Part shown: one piece after another, positions 44,473 through 54,088 of the stretch
Layout of the letters: every line of letters begins with the position of its first letter
How positions within the stretch are numbered: the first letter of the stretch is position 1
DNA from: Roseimaritima multifibrata
Lineage (GTDB): Bacteria > Planctomycetota > Planctomycetia > Pirellulales > Pirellulaceae
Reading direction: 5' to 3'
NCBI RefSeq assembly: GCF_007741495.1
Contig: NZ_CP036262.1
Coordinates: 5,456,001 to 5,520,000, forward strand
DNA length: 64,000 bases
Notes under the pieces: model-generated
What the model saw: the letters and a program-made list of their open reading frames with translations, nothing else
Database searches by the model: none
Told to the model about the DNA's origin: nothing
Position numbers and translations under genes: made by a program

Positions 44473-45556
44473 CGCGGATTCTCCATCAATCAACTTGAAC
44501 CAGCCTTGCAGACGCCGCCAAGCAGCGGCCCCTCCTGCAGGGGATCATCAGATAGCAACAGAAGCGAATCGACGGCAAGCCCAAACAGGGGGTTTCCGCC
44601 CCCGCAGTGCGGACCAGAACATGGCCGGACGGCTTGCGGCGTTCCGCTAGGAGAGTGATCGTGAATCAAAAATTCCTAGCGGCAGGGCGCGAGCCCTCCG
44701 GCCCGGAAACCACTACGCAGAAAGGCCGGACGGCTCGCGCCGTTCCGCTAAGAGAGTGACTGCAAACCACAATTTCCTAGCGGCAGGGCGCGAGCCCTCC
44801 GGCCCGGAAACCACGCCGCAAAAGGCCGGACGGCTTGCGCCGTTCCGCTAAGAGAGTGATCGCGAACCAAAATTTCTTAGCGGAAGGGCGCGAGCTCTCC
44901 GGACCGGAAACCACTACGCAGAAAGGCCGGACGGCTTGCGCCGTTCCGCTAAGAAGGTGATCGCGAACCACAATTTCCTAGCGGCAGGGCGCGAGCCCTC
45001 CGGCCCGGAAACCACTCCGCAAAAGGCCGGACGGCTTGCGCCGTTCCGCTAAGAAGGTGATCGCGAACCAAAATTTCCTAGCGGCAGGGCGCGAGCCCTC
45101 CGGCCCGGAAACCACGCCGCAAAAGGCCGGACAGCTTGCGCCGTTCCGCTAAGAAGGTGATCGTGAATCACAAATTCCTAGCGGCAGGGCGCGAGCTCTC
45201 CGGCCAGAAAACCACGCCGCAAAAGTCCGGACGGCTTGCGCCGTTCCGCTAAGAAAGTAGATCCCCGACGGTTTGCGCCGTTCCGCTAGGAATGTGATCG
45301 CCACTCGATATGCGCCACACAAACGGTGGAAACGTATGAACCGCCATTCCTGCTGAGCAAAGCGATTACTCCGCTGCGACCTCTCGCTCTCGCTTGCGAA
45401 ATTTGGTTTTTTGAGGAAATATCCATTCCCACACATTGCCTTCACGTGATCCTAAACTCGACTCGTACAATTCCCACCTATCGGCAAGCGTAAAGCTTTC
45501 CACTCTTTTCAGTAACGCAGATTCGATTCAACTCTCTTGAATATCGGAGCGGGCAC
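44473..45556. other. Long intergenic region dominated by a palindromic repeat array
   Basis: About 1.08 kb between the FkbM gene and the pseudopilin gene. Most of it is the array at 44623-45290. The remainder before 45557 should contain the pseudopilin promoter. Short reading frames inside the array are repeat artefacts. Confidence 0.7.
44623..45290. repeat. Array of the ~100-bp palindromic repeat, about 7 units
   Basis: Right arms recur at 44623, 44724, 44824, 44925, 45025, 45125 and 45225, so the period is 100-101 bases, with a degenerate half-copy ending at 45290. Units differ by a few substitutions, chiefly in the central loop and in the spacer. Each unit can fold into a long GC-rich hairpin. 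Confidence 0.94.
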
Positions 45557-46582
45557 ATGCGTCGTCTTTATTACCAGAAGCCAGGTTTTACCCTTGTTGA
45601 ATTGCTGGTGGTCATTGCCATTATCGGGATCTTAGTAGGGTTGCTTCTTCCAGCGGTCCAGGCCACCCGCGAAGCGGCGCGAAGGATGCAATGTTCTAAC
45701 AATCTAAAACAAATTGGGTTGGCAATGCACAACTACGAAGGAGTCCACAAGATCATGCCGCCAGCCCTGTTTGCAGCCGACACCCAAAGATGGGAACCGG
45801 GGGGGGAAGATGATGACGGGTTCGGCTGGCTAGTCGCTTTGCTTCCGTTTATGGAACAGCAGAACCTCTATGAAACGCTGAACGTCAATGGACACTATGG
45901 GACGCTTGGAAACCAAGGCATCCGTGATCAGCTGTATCCCGGCGTGCCAGCTGGAACAGTGATCCCTGGAGGGGACACTGTGGTGTCCGGATATCGATGT
46001 CCCTCCTCGATTCTTCCTGATTTTGTCCCAAACAGTTGGACCATCCCAGGCAGTAATATCGTCGGTGGAAGCGCGGTCCCTAATTCCTTCCCAATGTCGA
46101 CCGGTTATGCGACCACGGATTACAAGGCGGGCGGTGGCAGCTGCTATGGCGACTACGGAGCAATGCACAAGATAAGCGAGGGGGGTGGAGCTCGCTTTGC
46201 AGATATGACGGATGGACTAAGCAACACGGTTCTCTCTGGCGAATCTTCGTACGTAACGTCGACAACCTCCAGCTCCAGCCGCCAATCGACTCCACCAACA
46301 GCCTTCCGTGACTGGCCGACGTGGATCGGTTCCTTTGGTAGCGGGCAGGACGAAACGGTTCGCATTAACGGGCGGACCAACAGTCCCATCAATGCCCAAA
46401 CCAGTCCTGGCAAGATGTATTTTGCAATCAACGATGACAATGCCTTCAGCTTTCACCCAAGTGGGGCTCAATTTGTTTTCGCAGATGGGTCGGTCCATTT
46501 CCTCAGCGAGAACATTTCCATGAGCACTTACTGCAACTTGCATGACCGTCGCGATGGCAATGTCCTAGGAGCTTGGGATTGA
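45557..46582 (+). CDS. DUF1559 pseudopilin-like protein
   Basis: 341 residues. The N-terminus is a type IV prepilin-like signal (FTLVELLVVIAIIGILVGLL), with Gly before Phe as prepilin peptidase site. The CSNNLKQIGLAMHNYE segment, then the C-terminal FSFHPSGAQFVFADGSVHFL, are the DUF1559 signature, a family expanded in planctomycetes. It would be processed and placed in or across the inner membrane. Function is unknown. It heads a plus-strand group with a lipoprotein 61 bases later. Confidence 0.93.
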   Translation: MRRLYYQKPGFTLVELLVVIAIIGILVGLLLPAVQATREAARRMQCSNNLKQIGLAMHNYEGVHKIMPPALFAADTQRWEPGGEDDDGFGWLVALLPFMEQQNLYETLNVNGHYGTLGNQGIRDQLYPGVPAGTVIPGGDTVVSGYRCPSSILPDFVPNSWTIPGSNIVGGSAVPNSFPMSTGYATTDYKAGGGSCYGDYGAMHKISEGGGARFADMTDGLSNTVLSGESSYVTSTTSSSSRQSTPPTAFRDWPTWIGSFGSGQDETVRINGRTNSPINAQTSPGKMYFAINDDNAFSFHPSGAQFVFADGSVHFLSENISMSTYCNLHDRRDGNVLGAWD

Positions 46583-46643
46583 TGGAATAGAACGTTCTAT
46601 CTCGGATTCGCCAATCTTCTCTCGGTCTCCAGGAGGCCTATTC

Positions 46644-47123
46644 ATGTCCAAGATACCCTTAGTCCGTCGCTTTGGTTTTTCTGTCAGCATACCTCTTATC
46701 GGCTTGGTCCTTGCCGGTGGCTGTGGGCAAGGTGATTCTTTCCCCACCGCTCATGTCTCGGGACAAGTCGTATGTCAAGGCAAACCGGTATCGGGCGCCA
46801 TGGTCTATTTCGAACCGGTGCGAACCGGCAGCCAGGCTTCCTCCATCGTAGGCAAACAGGGATTTGCATTTACCGACAGTGAGGGACACTATGTCCTTTC
46901 AACCTACGCCCCGGGTGAAGGGGACGGCGCCGTCGTTGGAATGCATCGGGTCCGTGTAGGTCGCGGCGATGCACAATGCGAATGCAGCATGAACGAAGAA
47001 GTCGATCTGATGCAGGCCGAAGTCCTCGCCGACACCGACAACTTCTTCGATTTAGTGCTTCCGAAAGCCTCGGGACGTCAATTGGCGTTGCAAAAACGCA
47101 ATCGCGACGAAGACGACGAATAA
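46644..47123 (+). CDS. Lipoprotein with carboxypeptidase-regulatory-like domain
   Basis: 159 residues with AGGAGG 7 bases before the ATG, a strong ribosome site. The signal peptide ends in LAGGCGQG, a lipobox with the Cys near residue 27. The body (VSGQVVCQGKPVSGAMVYFE, then FTDSEGHYVLSTYAPGEGDG) is a small beta domain of the transthyretin/carboxypeptidase-regulatory type. Such lipoproteins commonly follow DUF1559 genes in planctomycetes. Probably co-transcribed with it. Partner and role are unknown. Confidence 0.83.
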   Translation: MSKIPLVRRFGFSVSIPLIGLVLAGGCGQGDSFPTAHVSGQVVCQGKPVSGAMVYFEPVRTGSQASSIVGKQGFAFTDSEGHYVLSTYAPGEGDGAVVGMHRVRVGRGDAQCECSMNEEVDLMQAEVLADTDNFFDLVLPKASGRQLALQKRNRDEDDE

Positions 47124-47155
47124 CGATGGCAACCCAAGGCGATCGGTAAACAGCG

Positions 47156-48664
47156 ATGAAGCCCCAACCAGCCTCGAACTGTTCGACATGGCGGAATTTC
47201 CTTGTCGCTTGCTTTCGTCCGGTCGACGCAGCAAGTGCGATCCTATTTCGAATCCTGTTTGCGGCCTTGGCGGCCGGATGGGCGTGGAACTATCTCGCAT
47301 CGGGCCGTGTCACTCAACTGTACGTCGATCCTCAATTTCACTTCACCTACGCAGGTTTTCAGTGGGTCCACCCCTGGAGCGGCGATGGCATGTATCTCCA
47401 TTTCATCGCCTTGATGGGGCTTGCGATGATGATACTGACCGGCTGTTTTTATCGAGTGGCTTGCCTGCTTTTTGCGTTGGGATTTACCTATGTCTTTCTG
47501 CTAGAAAGAACGAACTATCAAAACCACTATTATCTGATTCTATTGCTCAGCTGGACGCTCCCCTGGTTGCCGCTGAATCGCATGCTTTCGGTCGATGCGT
47601 ACCGACGCCCCCAAATTGCATCGCAATCGATCCCTGCCTGGGCCCTGCTCGCACTCCGCTTTCACATTGCCTTGCCCTACCTATTCGGCGGGATTGCAAA
47701 ATGGACTTCGGACTGGATGCTTGGCCAGCCAATGGAAATGTTCCTCAGCACCAAAGCAGACCTTCCCGTTATCGGAACCTGGCTTGCCATCCCCGGCGTC
47801 GGAATATGGATGTCGTGGTGCGGAATGTTTTTTGATCTTGCCATCGTACCGGGCCTCCTGTTTTCCCGAACCCGTAAATACGCATTCCTGCTGTGCATCG
47901 GTTTCCATTTAACAAACGCAGTCTTATTCTCGATCCACATCTTTCCTTGGCTAATGATTGCAGGGAGCACAATCTTTTTTCGACCTGATTGGCCACGTCG
48001 TTTTCTTTCAGCCGAACCGGTTACTCTTTCACAAAAGTCAACGTGGCGCGGATCGACGGGCCAATGGGTGGCACTGGGGCTGGTTATTATCTATGCGGGC
48101 TTTCAAGTCATCTGGCCTCTGCGCAGCCGAATACATTCGGAACCAACCAGTTGGACCGAACGAGGGCATCTCTTTTCCTGGCGGATGATGCTCCGCGCAA
48201 AAGAGGTTGGTATTGGGTTCGCTCTCCGCGATCCCGCCACGGAAGCAGTAGTCAATGTCGACCACATGCAATTCCTGAGCACCGAGCAGTCCGAAAAATT
48301 TGCCCGCGACCCTAACCTGATCCTGCAAATGGCTCACTTTATCGCTGACAAATTCGAACAAGAGATGCGCAGACGCCCCCAGATCTACGCATTCGCACTG
48401 GTTTCCTTGAATGGCCGCAAACCGCAGTTAATGATTGATCCCAACACCGATCTTGCCTCCCTGCAACGAAACACAAGCATCGGCCCGGAAGGATTCGTGA
48501 CGTTGCACGAACCACTACGCTCTCCGGCTTGGGATATCCCAATCGACCAGTGGCGAAACCATGTGGATCTTCCCGAGATCAAATTTCTTCAACGCATGTC
48601 CAACATATCCCCAACGGTAAACTTGGCCGGCACTCACTCTCTTCAGACTATCGAAAAGGACTAA
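47156..48664 (+). CDS. HTTM (vitamin K-dependent carboxylase-like) membrane protein
   Basis: 502 residues with at least seven hydrophobic helices. FHIALPYLFGGIAKWTSDW (Lys182), then FHLTNAVLFSIHIFPWLMIA near 250-269, match the conserved core of gamma-glutamyl carboxylase, including the catalytic Lys position. Bacterial HTTM proteins are probably not carboxylases, as vitamin K dependence is unproven. A soluble C-terminal region of about 180 residues follows. The metallophosphoesterase gene starts 2 bases after its stop, so the two are coupled. Confidence 0.85.
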   Translation: MKPQPASNCSTWRNFLVACFRPVDAASAILFRILFAALAAGWAWNYLASGRVTQLYVDPQFHFTYAGFQWVHPWSGDGMYLHFIALMGLAMMILTGCFYRVACLLFALGFTYVFLLERTNYQNHYYLILLLSWTLPWLPLNRMLSVDAYRRPQIASQSIPAWALLALRFHIALPYLFGGIAKWTSDWMLGQPMEMFLSTKADLPVIGTWLAIPGVGIWMSWCGMFFDLAIVPGLLFSRTRKYAFLLCIGFHLTNAVLFSIHIFPWLMIAGSTIFFRPDWPRRFLSAEPVTLSQKSTWRGSTGQWVALGLVIIYAGFQVIWPLRSRIHSEPTSWTERGHLFSWRMMLRAKEVGIGFALRDPATEAVVNVDHMQFLSTEQSEKFARDPNLILQMAHFIADKFEQEMRRRPQIYAFALVSLNGRKPQLMIDPNTDLASLQRNTSIGPEGFVTLHEPLRSPAWDIPIDQWRNHVDLPEIKFLQRMSNISPTVNLAGTHSLQTIEKD

Positions 48665-48666
48665 CC

Positions 48667-50019
48667 ATGCATTCTCTATTCGTATCGATACGGCAACTTG
48701 TCGTCATTTCGTTTTTACTCCTTACCACAACCGTCACGGCACACGAGGGAGACCACTCACATGTTTCGGTGGTCCAACCTGCTGAAATCTATCGCCCTAC
48801 GGCCATGCCCGATCGCATTGTGCTGTGCTGGAACAATGATCCACGAACAACCCAAGCGGTGAATTGGCGAACCTCTCAGGTTGTCAAAAAGGGGTTCGCA
48901 GAAATCGCCCCTGCCGAAGCGGGGCCAAACTTTCCCGAGCACGCGAAGCAGGTCGTTGCAACGACGGAATCATTGACAACCGACATCAATCAAGCTCATT
49001 TCCACAGCGTCTCGTTTACGGACCTCACCCCCGGCAGACGATACGCCTACCGCGTGGGCGACGGAGCCAATTGGAGTGAATGGTTTCATTTCAGCACGGC
49101 ATCTGCCACGCCCGAACCGTTCTCCTTCATCTATTTCGGCGATGCCCAAAACAACATTCGCTCGATGTGGTCGCGTGTTCTCCGAGAGGCCCAACGCGAC
49201 GCCCCCAAGGCAGCGTTTTTCCTGCATGCTGGCGACCTGGTAAACCGAGCGGAAATGGATGGCGAATGGGGCGAGTGGTTTGGAGCCGGAGACTGGCTAA
49301 ACGCGATGATCCCCAGCATTGCTGTCCCAGGAAATCATGAACAAGCCAAAAAAGATGACGGGACACGGAGGCTATCCAATCACTGGAAACCAAGTTTCAC
49401 CTTCCCCGAAAACGGCCCCACAGGTCTTGAAGAAACCTGCTACACACTGGTCTATCAAAACATGCGCATCATTGCTCTAAACAGCAACGAACGACAAGCA
49501 GAACAAACAGAATGGCTGAGAAAGGTCCTGAAGGAAAACCAGGCCGAATGGGTTGTCTGTACCTTTCACCATCCGATCTACTCCACTGGAAAAGACCGCG
49601 ACAACCCAGAACTACGTGCCCTCTGGAAACCACTCTTCGATGAATACAAGGTCGATCTAGTCCTGCAAGGGCATGACCACACGTACGGACGAACGGGGCT
49701 GGATGTTCCGGAAACCATTGCAAATGTCCCCACCGGAATCCAAGCAGTCGAGCAAAAACATGGCACCGTTTACGTCGTTTCGGTCAGCGGCCCCAAAATG
49801 TACAACAACAATCGCTTGCCCTTCATGAAGCGACTAGGTGAGGACACTCAGCTGTACCAAATCATTCATATCGACGGCCCCAGCCTCCGTTTCGAAGCCC
49901 GCACGGCGATCGGCGAACTGTACGATGCTTTCGAATTAAGAAAGCAAGAGAACGGCCCCAACCAACTGATTGAACGGACTCCTGAAGTCTCCGAAAACCT
50001 TCGCCCGATTACCCAATAG
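48667..50019 (+). CDS. Secreted purple-acid-phosphatase-like metallophosphoesterase
   Basis: 450 residues from the ATG at 48667, chosen because it opens a signal peptide (LVVISFLLLTTTVTA) and lies 2 bases past the HTTM stop. A His-rich HEGDHSH stretch follows, then a fibronectin-like N-terminal domain (VSFTDLTPGRRYAYRVGDG). The catalytic domain has the full metal set: GDAQ, GDLVN, GNHE, FHHP and GHDHTY. The family includes purple acid phosphatases and related phosphoesterases. The substrate is unknown. A strong hairpin terminator lies about 170 bases downstream. Confidence 0.9.
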   Translation: MHSLFVSIRQLVVISFLLLTTTVTAHEGDHSHVSVVQPAEIYRPTAMPDRIVLCWNNDPRTTQAVNWRTSQVVKKGFAEIAPAEAGPNFPEHAKQVVATTESLTTDINQAHFHSVSFTDLTPGRRYAYRVGDGANWSEWFHFSTASATPEPFSFIYFGDAQNNIRSMWSRVLREAQRDAPKAAFFLHAGDLVNRAEMDGEWGEWFGAGDWLNAMIPSIAVPGNHEQAKKDDGTRRLSNHWKPSFTFPENGPTGLEETCYTLVYQNMRIIALNSNERQAEQTEWLRKVLKENQAEWVVCTFHHPIYSTGKDRDNPELRALWKPLFDEYKVDLVLQGHDHTYGRTGLDVPETIANVPTGIQAVEQKHGTVYVVSVSGPKMYNNNRLPFMKRLGEDTQLYQIIHIDGPSLRFEARTAIGELYDAFELRKQENGPNQLIERTPEVSENLRPITQ

Positions 50020-50151
50020 GGACTACCGGATCTTTTTCAGGCTGCGGATTTCTAGGGACGTGCGATATATAAGTTGACGGTTTGACAGCAGCTGGCACCT
50101 GCCCAGACATCCAAGCGCCACGTCCCCTCGTCGGTTTACCCGACAGGAACG

Positions 50152-50274
50152 CAAGATTTGAAATTAGAGGTGGTTGCCCCCACGGTTTTCGCATCCCGTT
50201 CGGATTGCCGCTTTCAGCGGCAATCCGAACGGGATGCGTTTTCCTAGAGCCATGCGAACTAATTTCAAATCTTG
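50152..50274. repeat. Nested inverted repeat (outer arms)
   Basis: CAAGATTTGAAATTAG at 50152-50167 and CTAATTTCAAATCTTG at 50259-50274 are perfect complements flanking the terminator hairpin at 50190-50242, so the whole 123 bases can fold into one cruciform-like element. Confidence 0.85.
50190..50242 (+). terminator. Rho-independent terminator of the HTTM/phosphoesterase operon
   Basis: A perfect 23-base stem (50190-50212 with 50216-50238) around the loop TTC, followed by TTTT on the plus strand. It lies 170 bases past the phosphoesterase stop. The stem is unusually long for a simple terminator. Confidence 0.8.
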
Positions 50275-50439
50275 GCTTCATGCCAGGCAAGCTGGCATGG
50301 GGCCTTTTCTCCCTGCCACACTCACTACTTATTTATCGCACAACCCATGAAATCACAAAAACCGTTTAACGTATCGTTCCGCGAAAGTGTGCTTTTAAAA
50401 CAGACTTTCGCAAGGAACAGTGCGGTCACGTGATATGAC

Positions 50440-50781
50440 TCAACCGGGTGGCCAGCTGAGCGGACGACCGCCCATTAGGTGGAAGTGCAGATGGTCGACC
50501 GATTGGCCTCCCTCTTCTCCGCAGTTAGTGATCAATCGGTAGCCTCGATCCAATCCCAGTTCTTCCGCCAACCGGGCAGCTGTTAGCAACAGATGGCCGG
50601 CCAATTGCTGGTGTTCTTCCTGCAATTCGGCTAGCGATGCGATCGGTTCCTTGGGAATGATCAGGACGTGCGTCGGAGCCTTGGGATCAATATCGCGAAA
50701 GGCCAGGCATTGATCATCTTCGTAAAGAATGTCTGCAGGGATTTCACGGCGAATGATTTTACTGAAAATGGTTTCAGACAT
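50440..50781 (-). CDS. HIT family protein (Hint/PKCI type)
   Basis: 113 residues from the ATG at 50781. The histidine triad HxHxHxx is at His97, His99 and His101, with the Hint N-terminal segment (IFSKIIRREIPADILYEDD). HIT proteins hydrolyse nucleotide phosphoramidates or related nucleotide conjugates in the cytoplasm. The size matches Hint-type members. It follows uppS by 23 bases on the minus strand, so it probably shares the purA-uppS transcript. Confidence 0.93.
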   Translation of the reverse strand: MSETIFSKIIRREIPADILYEDDQCLAFRDIDPKAPTHVLIIPKEPIASLAELQEEHQQLAGHLLLTAARLAEELGLDRGYRLITNCGEEGGQSVDHLHFHLMGGRPLSWPPG

Positions 50782-50804
50782 GACTTGATCCCGGATCAAA
50801 TGAA

Positions 50805-51560
50805 TTACAGCAAACCGCCAAACCGGCGTTGTCGTGTGGCAAATTCGCGAATGGACTGCAAGAAATTATCCTGCGTGAATTCAGGCCAACAGCGTTCGGT
50901 GACCCAAATTTCGGCGTAACTGATCTGCCAAAGCAAATAGTTACTGATTCGCATATCACCACCGGTGCGAATCAGCAAATCGGGATCGGGCAAACCGGCC
51001 GTATCGAGGGCTTGCTGGATGGTTTCTTCGGTGATCGCGTCGGGTTCTAATTCCCCGGCGGCGATCTGGCGTCCCAATTTTTGAACGGACCGAGTCAATT
51101 CGTCTCGGCCGCCATAATCGATCGCCAAAACCAGCTGAGTCCCTTGGTTCTCGGCACACATTTGCAGCGTCTTGTCCATTTCCTTTAGGACCGACGCGGG
51201 CAAACGATCTCTGCGCCCGATGACCTTCAAACGCAGGCCCTGCTCCATCAGCAGGCGGCGTTCTTCAATCAGATACTGCTCCAGCAGGTGCATCAGAAAT
51301 TCTAATTCTGCCGGGGGTCGCTTCCAGTTTTCACTGGACAAGCAGTACAAAGTGACCGCTTCGATATTCAAGCTTGTGCAAGTTTCGCTGACCATCCGCA
51401 CGGTTTTAACGCCGTGTCGATGTCCCTCAATCCTTGGTTTTCCTTGGCGTTCCGCCCAGCGACCATTGCCATCCATAATGATGGCAATGTGTTTTGGAAT
51501 CGCTTCAGACGGCAAACCAAGTTGCTCAGCCGTACAACGGGAATGTTCTACGTGTGTCAT
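50805..51560 (-). CDS. uppS: Undecaprenyl diphosphate synthase (cis-prenyltransferase)
   Basis: 251 residues from the ATG at 51560; the open frame continues upstream without family similarity. IIMDGNGRWAERQGKPRIEG has the Mg2+-binding Asp30, followed by the conserved SSENW, and the C-terminus has LLIRTGGDMRISNYLLWQ. The enzyme makes the C55 lipid carrier of peptidoglycan and surface glycans by adding isopentenyl units to FPP. Length is normal. It lies 43 bases after purA. Confidence 0.95.
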   Translation of the reverse strand: MTHVEHSRCTAEQLGLPSEAIPKHIAIIMDGNGRWAERQGKPRIEGHRHGVKTVRMVSETCTSLNIEAVTLYCLSSENWKRPPAELEFLMHLLEQYLIEERRLLMEQGLRLKVIGRRDRLPASVLKEMDKTLQMCAENQGTQLVLAIDYGGRDELTRSVQKLGRQIAAGELEPDAITEETIQQALDTAGLPDPDLLIRTGGDMRISNYLLWQISYAEIWVTERCWPEFTQDNFLQSIREFATRQRRFGGLL

Positions 51561-51603
51561 TCCAATTTCGTTTAATACGCGCGGCGGCGAATGAGAAAAA
51601 ATC

Positions 51604-52932
51604 TTATCGGCCTGCACCCGCAGCGATTCCTGCAGGATCACGGTCGACAAAAATGGTCTGAGCCCGATCAGGACCGACCGACAGGACGCCGACAGGTACA
51701 CCGACCAGTTCTTCGATTCGCCGCACAAACGCCATCGCGCCTGCGGGGAAGTCGGCGACGGTTTTTGCATCGTCGACAGGCTGTTTCCAAGGGGTCACCG
51801 ATTCATAAATCGGCTTGCAGCGACGCAGCGAGTCCGCATGGCATGGGAATCGATCGATTCGCTCGCCATCCAGTTCATAGGCCACGCAAATTTTAATTTC
51901 ATCCAGATGGCTCAGAACGTCCATCATCATCAACGCCAAAGTGGTGACGCCACTTAGTCGAGCGGTATAACGCAGGGCAACCGCATCGATCCAGCCACAA
52001 CGGCGAGGCCGTCCGGTGGTGGTCCCGAACTCATTGCCCAGTTTGCGAATCTGTTCACCCACCGCATCATCTAATTCGGTCGGGAAGGGGCCACCGCCAA
52101 CACGCGTGCTGTACGCTTTGCAAACGCCGATCACTTCACCGATCCAGCGAGGTGGAACTCCGGCACCCGCACAGATTCCCACTCCGCTGCTATTACTGCT
52201 GGTAACAAACGGGTAGGTGCCGTGATCGATATCGAGAAGGGCTCCCTGAGCCCCTTCGAACAGGATTCGGCGGCCCGCTTCTGCGGCATCGAGCAGCGGG
52301 TAAGTCGTGTCACCCACCATCGGACGCAAACGTTCTGCCCAACCGGCAGCCGCAGCGACGACGCGTCCCGGAGAAATTTGCTCCAGTTCTTCCGCACTGC
52401 CACCCAGCGATTGCAGAACTTTCAGTTTCTGATTCGCGACTTCCGCGATCCGTTCATCACGCCCCGAATCCATCAAATCGATCGCTCGGATCGCATGGGT
52501 ACGGCCCACTTTGTCTCGGTAGCAGGGGCCAATGCCTCGGTTGGTTGTCCCAATCGATTCTTTGCCAATGTGCTGCTGGTTGATGATACGGTCTTCAGCG
52601 ATGTGCCATGGCATCACCAGGTGCGCACGTTCGCTAATCCGCAGATTTTTGGTGACATCAACGCCCCGTTTGGCCAATCCGTCGATTTCGACCAAAAGGG
52701 TTTCGGGATTGATCACCACACCGGGCGTAATCAGGTTTTGCACCTGCGGGCGAAGGATTCCGCTAGGGATATGGTGCAATTTGTACACCTCATCACCCGC
52801 GACAACCGTATGTCCGGCATTCGCACCCCCTTGGTAACGAACAACCAGTTCAAATTCGTTTGCCAACAGGTCGACTAGTTTACCTTTGGCTTCGTCGCCC
52901 CACTGGAGGCCAATCACACATGTTCCGGGCAC
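51604..52932 (-). CDS. purA: Adenylosuccinate synthetase
   Basis: 442 residues from a GTG preceded by GGAGG 7 bases away. It joins IMP and aspartate with GTP in AMP synthesis. The GTP-binding loop reads QWGDEAKGK, with the general base Asp13, and His41 in NAGHTVV. The usual motif is GDEGKGK; here an Ala replaces the second Gly. [10 protein letters not shown], the [11 protein letters not shown] loop and the C-terminus are normal. It is the first gene of the purA-uppS-HIT group. Confidence 0.95.
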   Translation of the reverse strand: MPGTCVIGLQWGDEAKGKLVDLLANEFELVVRYQGGANAGHTVVAGDEVYKLHHIPSGILRPQVQNLITPGVVINPETLLVEIDGLAKRGVDVTKNLRISERAHLVMPWHIAEDRIINQQHIGKESIGTTNRGIGPCYRDKVGRTHAIRAIDLMDSGRDERIAEVANQKLKVLQSLGGSAEELEQISPGRVVAAAAGWAERLRPMVGDTTYPLLDAAEAGRRILFEGAQGALLDIDHGTYPFVTSSNSSGVGICAGAGVPPRWIGEVIGVCKAYSTRVGGGPFPTELDDAVGEQIRKLGNEFGTTTGRPRRCGWIDAVALRYTARLSGVTTLALMMMDVLSHLDEIKICVAYELDGERIDRFPCHADSLRRCKPIYESVTPWKQPVDDAKTVADFPAGAMAFVRRIEELVGVPVGVLSVGPDRAQTIFVDRDPAGIAAGAGR

Positions 52933-53154
52933 CAGAAATCCTCCGGTTTGCCAACCATCAAATATTTAAACAAGCAAAGAGAGTAGAAGACGGGTTCAAA
53001 GTCGACAAGCCGGGCTCTTGCTAGGACCGCTACAACCCACCGCTTTCGCGGCAAACTTCCCACCCACCGGGTGGTGAGACACTACCAATTGGAACAAGTA
53101 ATGTAGCGTTGTGCGATTCATTTTCCCAATCGTTCAGTGCAGCGAATAGTCTCC

Positions 53155-54003
53155 ATGTTTAAAAATTTATTTCGCGATCGAGCTTCACGGCGATCCGTGA
53201 AACGTTCACCGGCAAACGTGGCGAGGGCTCATTCCCATCCCAACAGCGGGGCGGAAGAGTCTCTCCCCGCGGAACATCCCCTGGGACCATTACCGACTGC
53301 AATCATGGCCTTTTTCAACGATCCAGCGGCCGCGATTGTGACGATGCCAGCTCTGATGCTGTTTCCAGAGGGACAACGTGCTCTGGTCACTCACGTCCAC
53401 AACGGGCGGCTTCAGGAGCCCATTGAAGGGATCTGGCACGCTGTGGGGGACGTGACGAACGAACAACGGCTCGCTTTACTCGATTTGGTCCTCGAAACAA
53501 CACAACGCTTGGACCGTTCCAGCCAGATCGAACTGATGAGCGTGGTCGATGACGTTGCCGACTCCGCCGGCGACCTCGCTTGGCAAGAGCAGGCTTGGCG
53601 TGGCCTCTTGCGAGCGAAACTTAGCAAACCCTCCCGGCGGGCCCACAGCCGTATCCGAAACATTAAAGACGCGATTCGAGAACTTGTCGAATTGATCTCG
53701 ATTTCCGCGATTGTCGGCGAAAGGAATAGCCTGGCTGAAGTTCGTTTTCAGCGAGGCTGGAACCGCTTGGGAAGCCTCTGCCCGGCAGGGGCCCTCCCGG
53801 CAGAAGTTTTGGCCTGGGGAGACCTGGAAGAGGTTCTTCACAAGTTGACCTCGCTGGCCAAGGAACAACGGCAGCAGATATTTGTTGCTTGTTTAACCGC
53901 CCTACATATGGAAAAACAGCTTGACGCTACCCAGGCTTCGGTCGCGCGTTATATCGCCAACCAGCTAGGACAGCCCCCGTTTCAGGGACTGCCAAACTGC
54001 TGA
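53155..54003 (+). CDS. Orphan protein resembling the C-terminal region of M48 peptidases
   Basis: 282 residues from the ATG at 53155; a GTG six codons earlier is possible. The N-terminal 50 residues are basic, then hydrophilic. Residues about 50-160 (LPTAIMAFFNDPAAAIVTMP, then ALMLFPEGQ; QRLALLDLVLETTQRLDRSS) and the final 70 (LTSLAKEQRQQIFVACLTAL) resemble, in layout and spacing, the helical tail of large M48 metallopeptidases, in which it follows the protease domain. There is no HExxH and no membrane segment here. So the protease part is missing. The assignment is by recalled similarity; the function is unknown. Confidence 0.6.
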   Translation: MFKNLFRDRASRRSVKRSPANVARAHSHPNSGAEESLPAEHPLGPLPTAIMAFFNDPAAAIVTMPALMLFPEGQRALVTHVHNGRLQEPIEGIWHAVGDVTNEQRLALLDLVLETTQRLDRSSQIELMSVVDDVADSAGDLAWQEQAWRGLLRAKLSKPSRRAHSRIRNIKDAIRELVELISISAIVGERNSLAEVRFQRGWNRLGSLCPAGALPAEVLAWGDLEEVLHKLTSLAKEQRQQIFVACLTALHMEKQLDATQASVARYIANQLGQPPFQGLPNC

Positions 54004-54088
54004 GCAATAATTGACCAGAAACCAGAACGATTAACAAGAAACCAGAAGACCGCCGGGACCTGATCCTCGAATCCCCGCATCGATGGCT

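Noticed and set aside
44777-45445. Short frames inside and beside the palindromic repeat array
   Set aside because: They consist of the repeat unit read in one frame and change whenever the array changes. No conserved protein matches.
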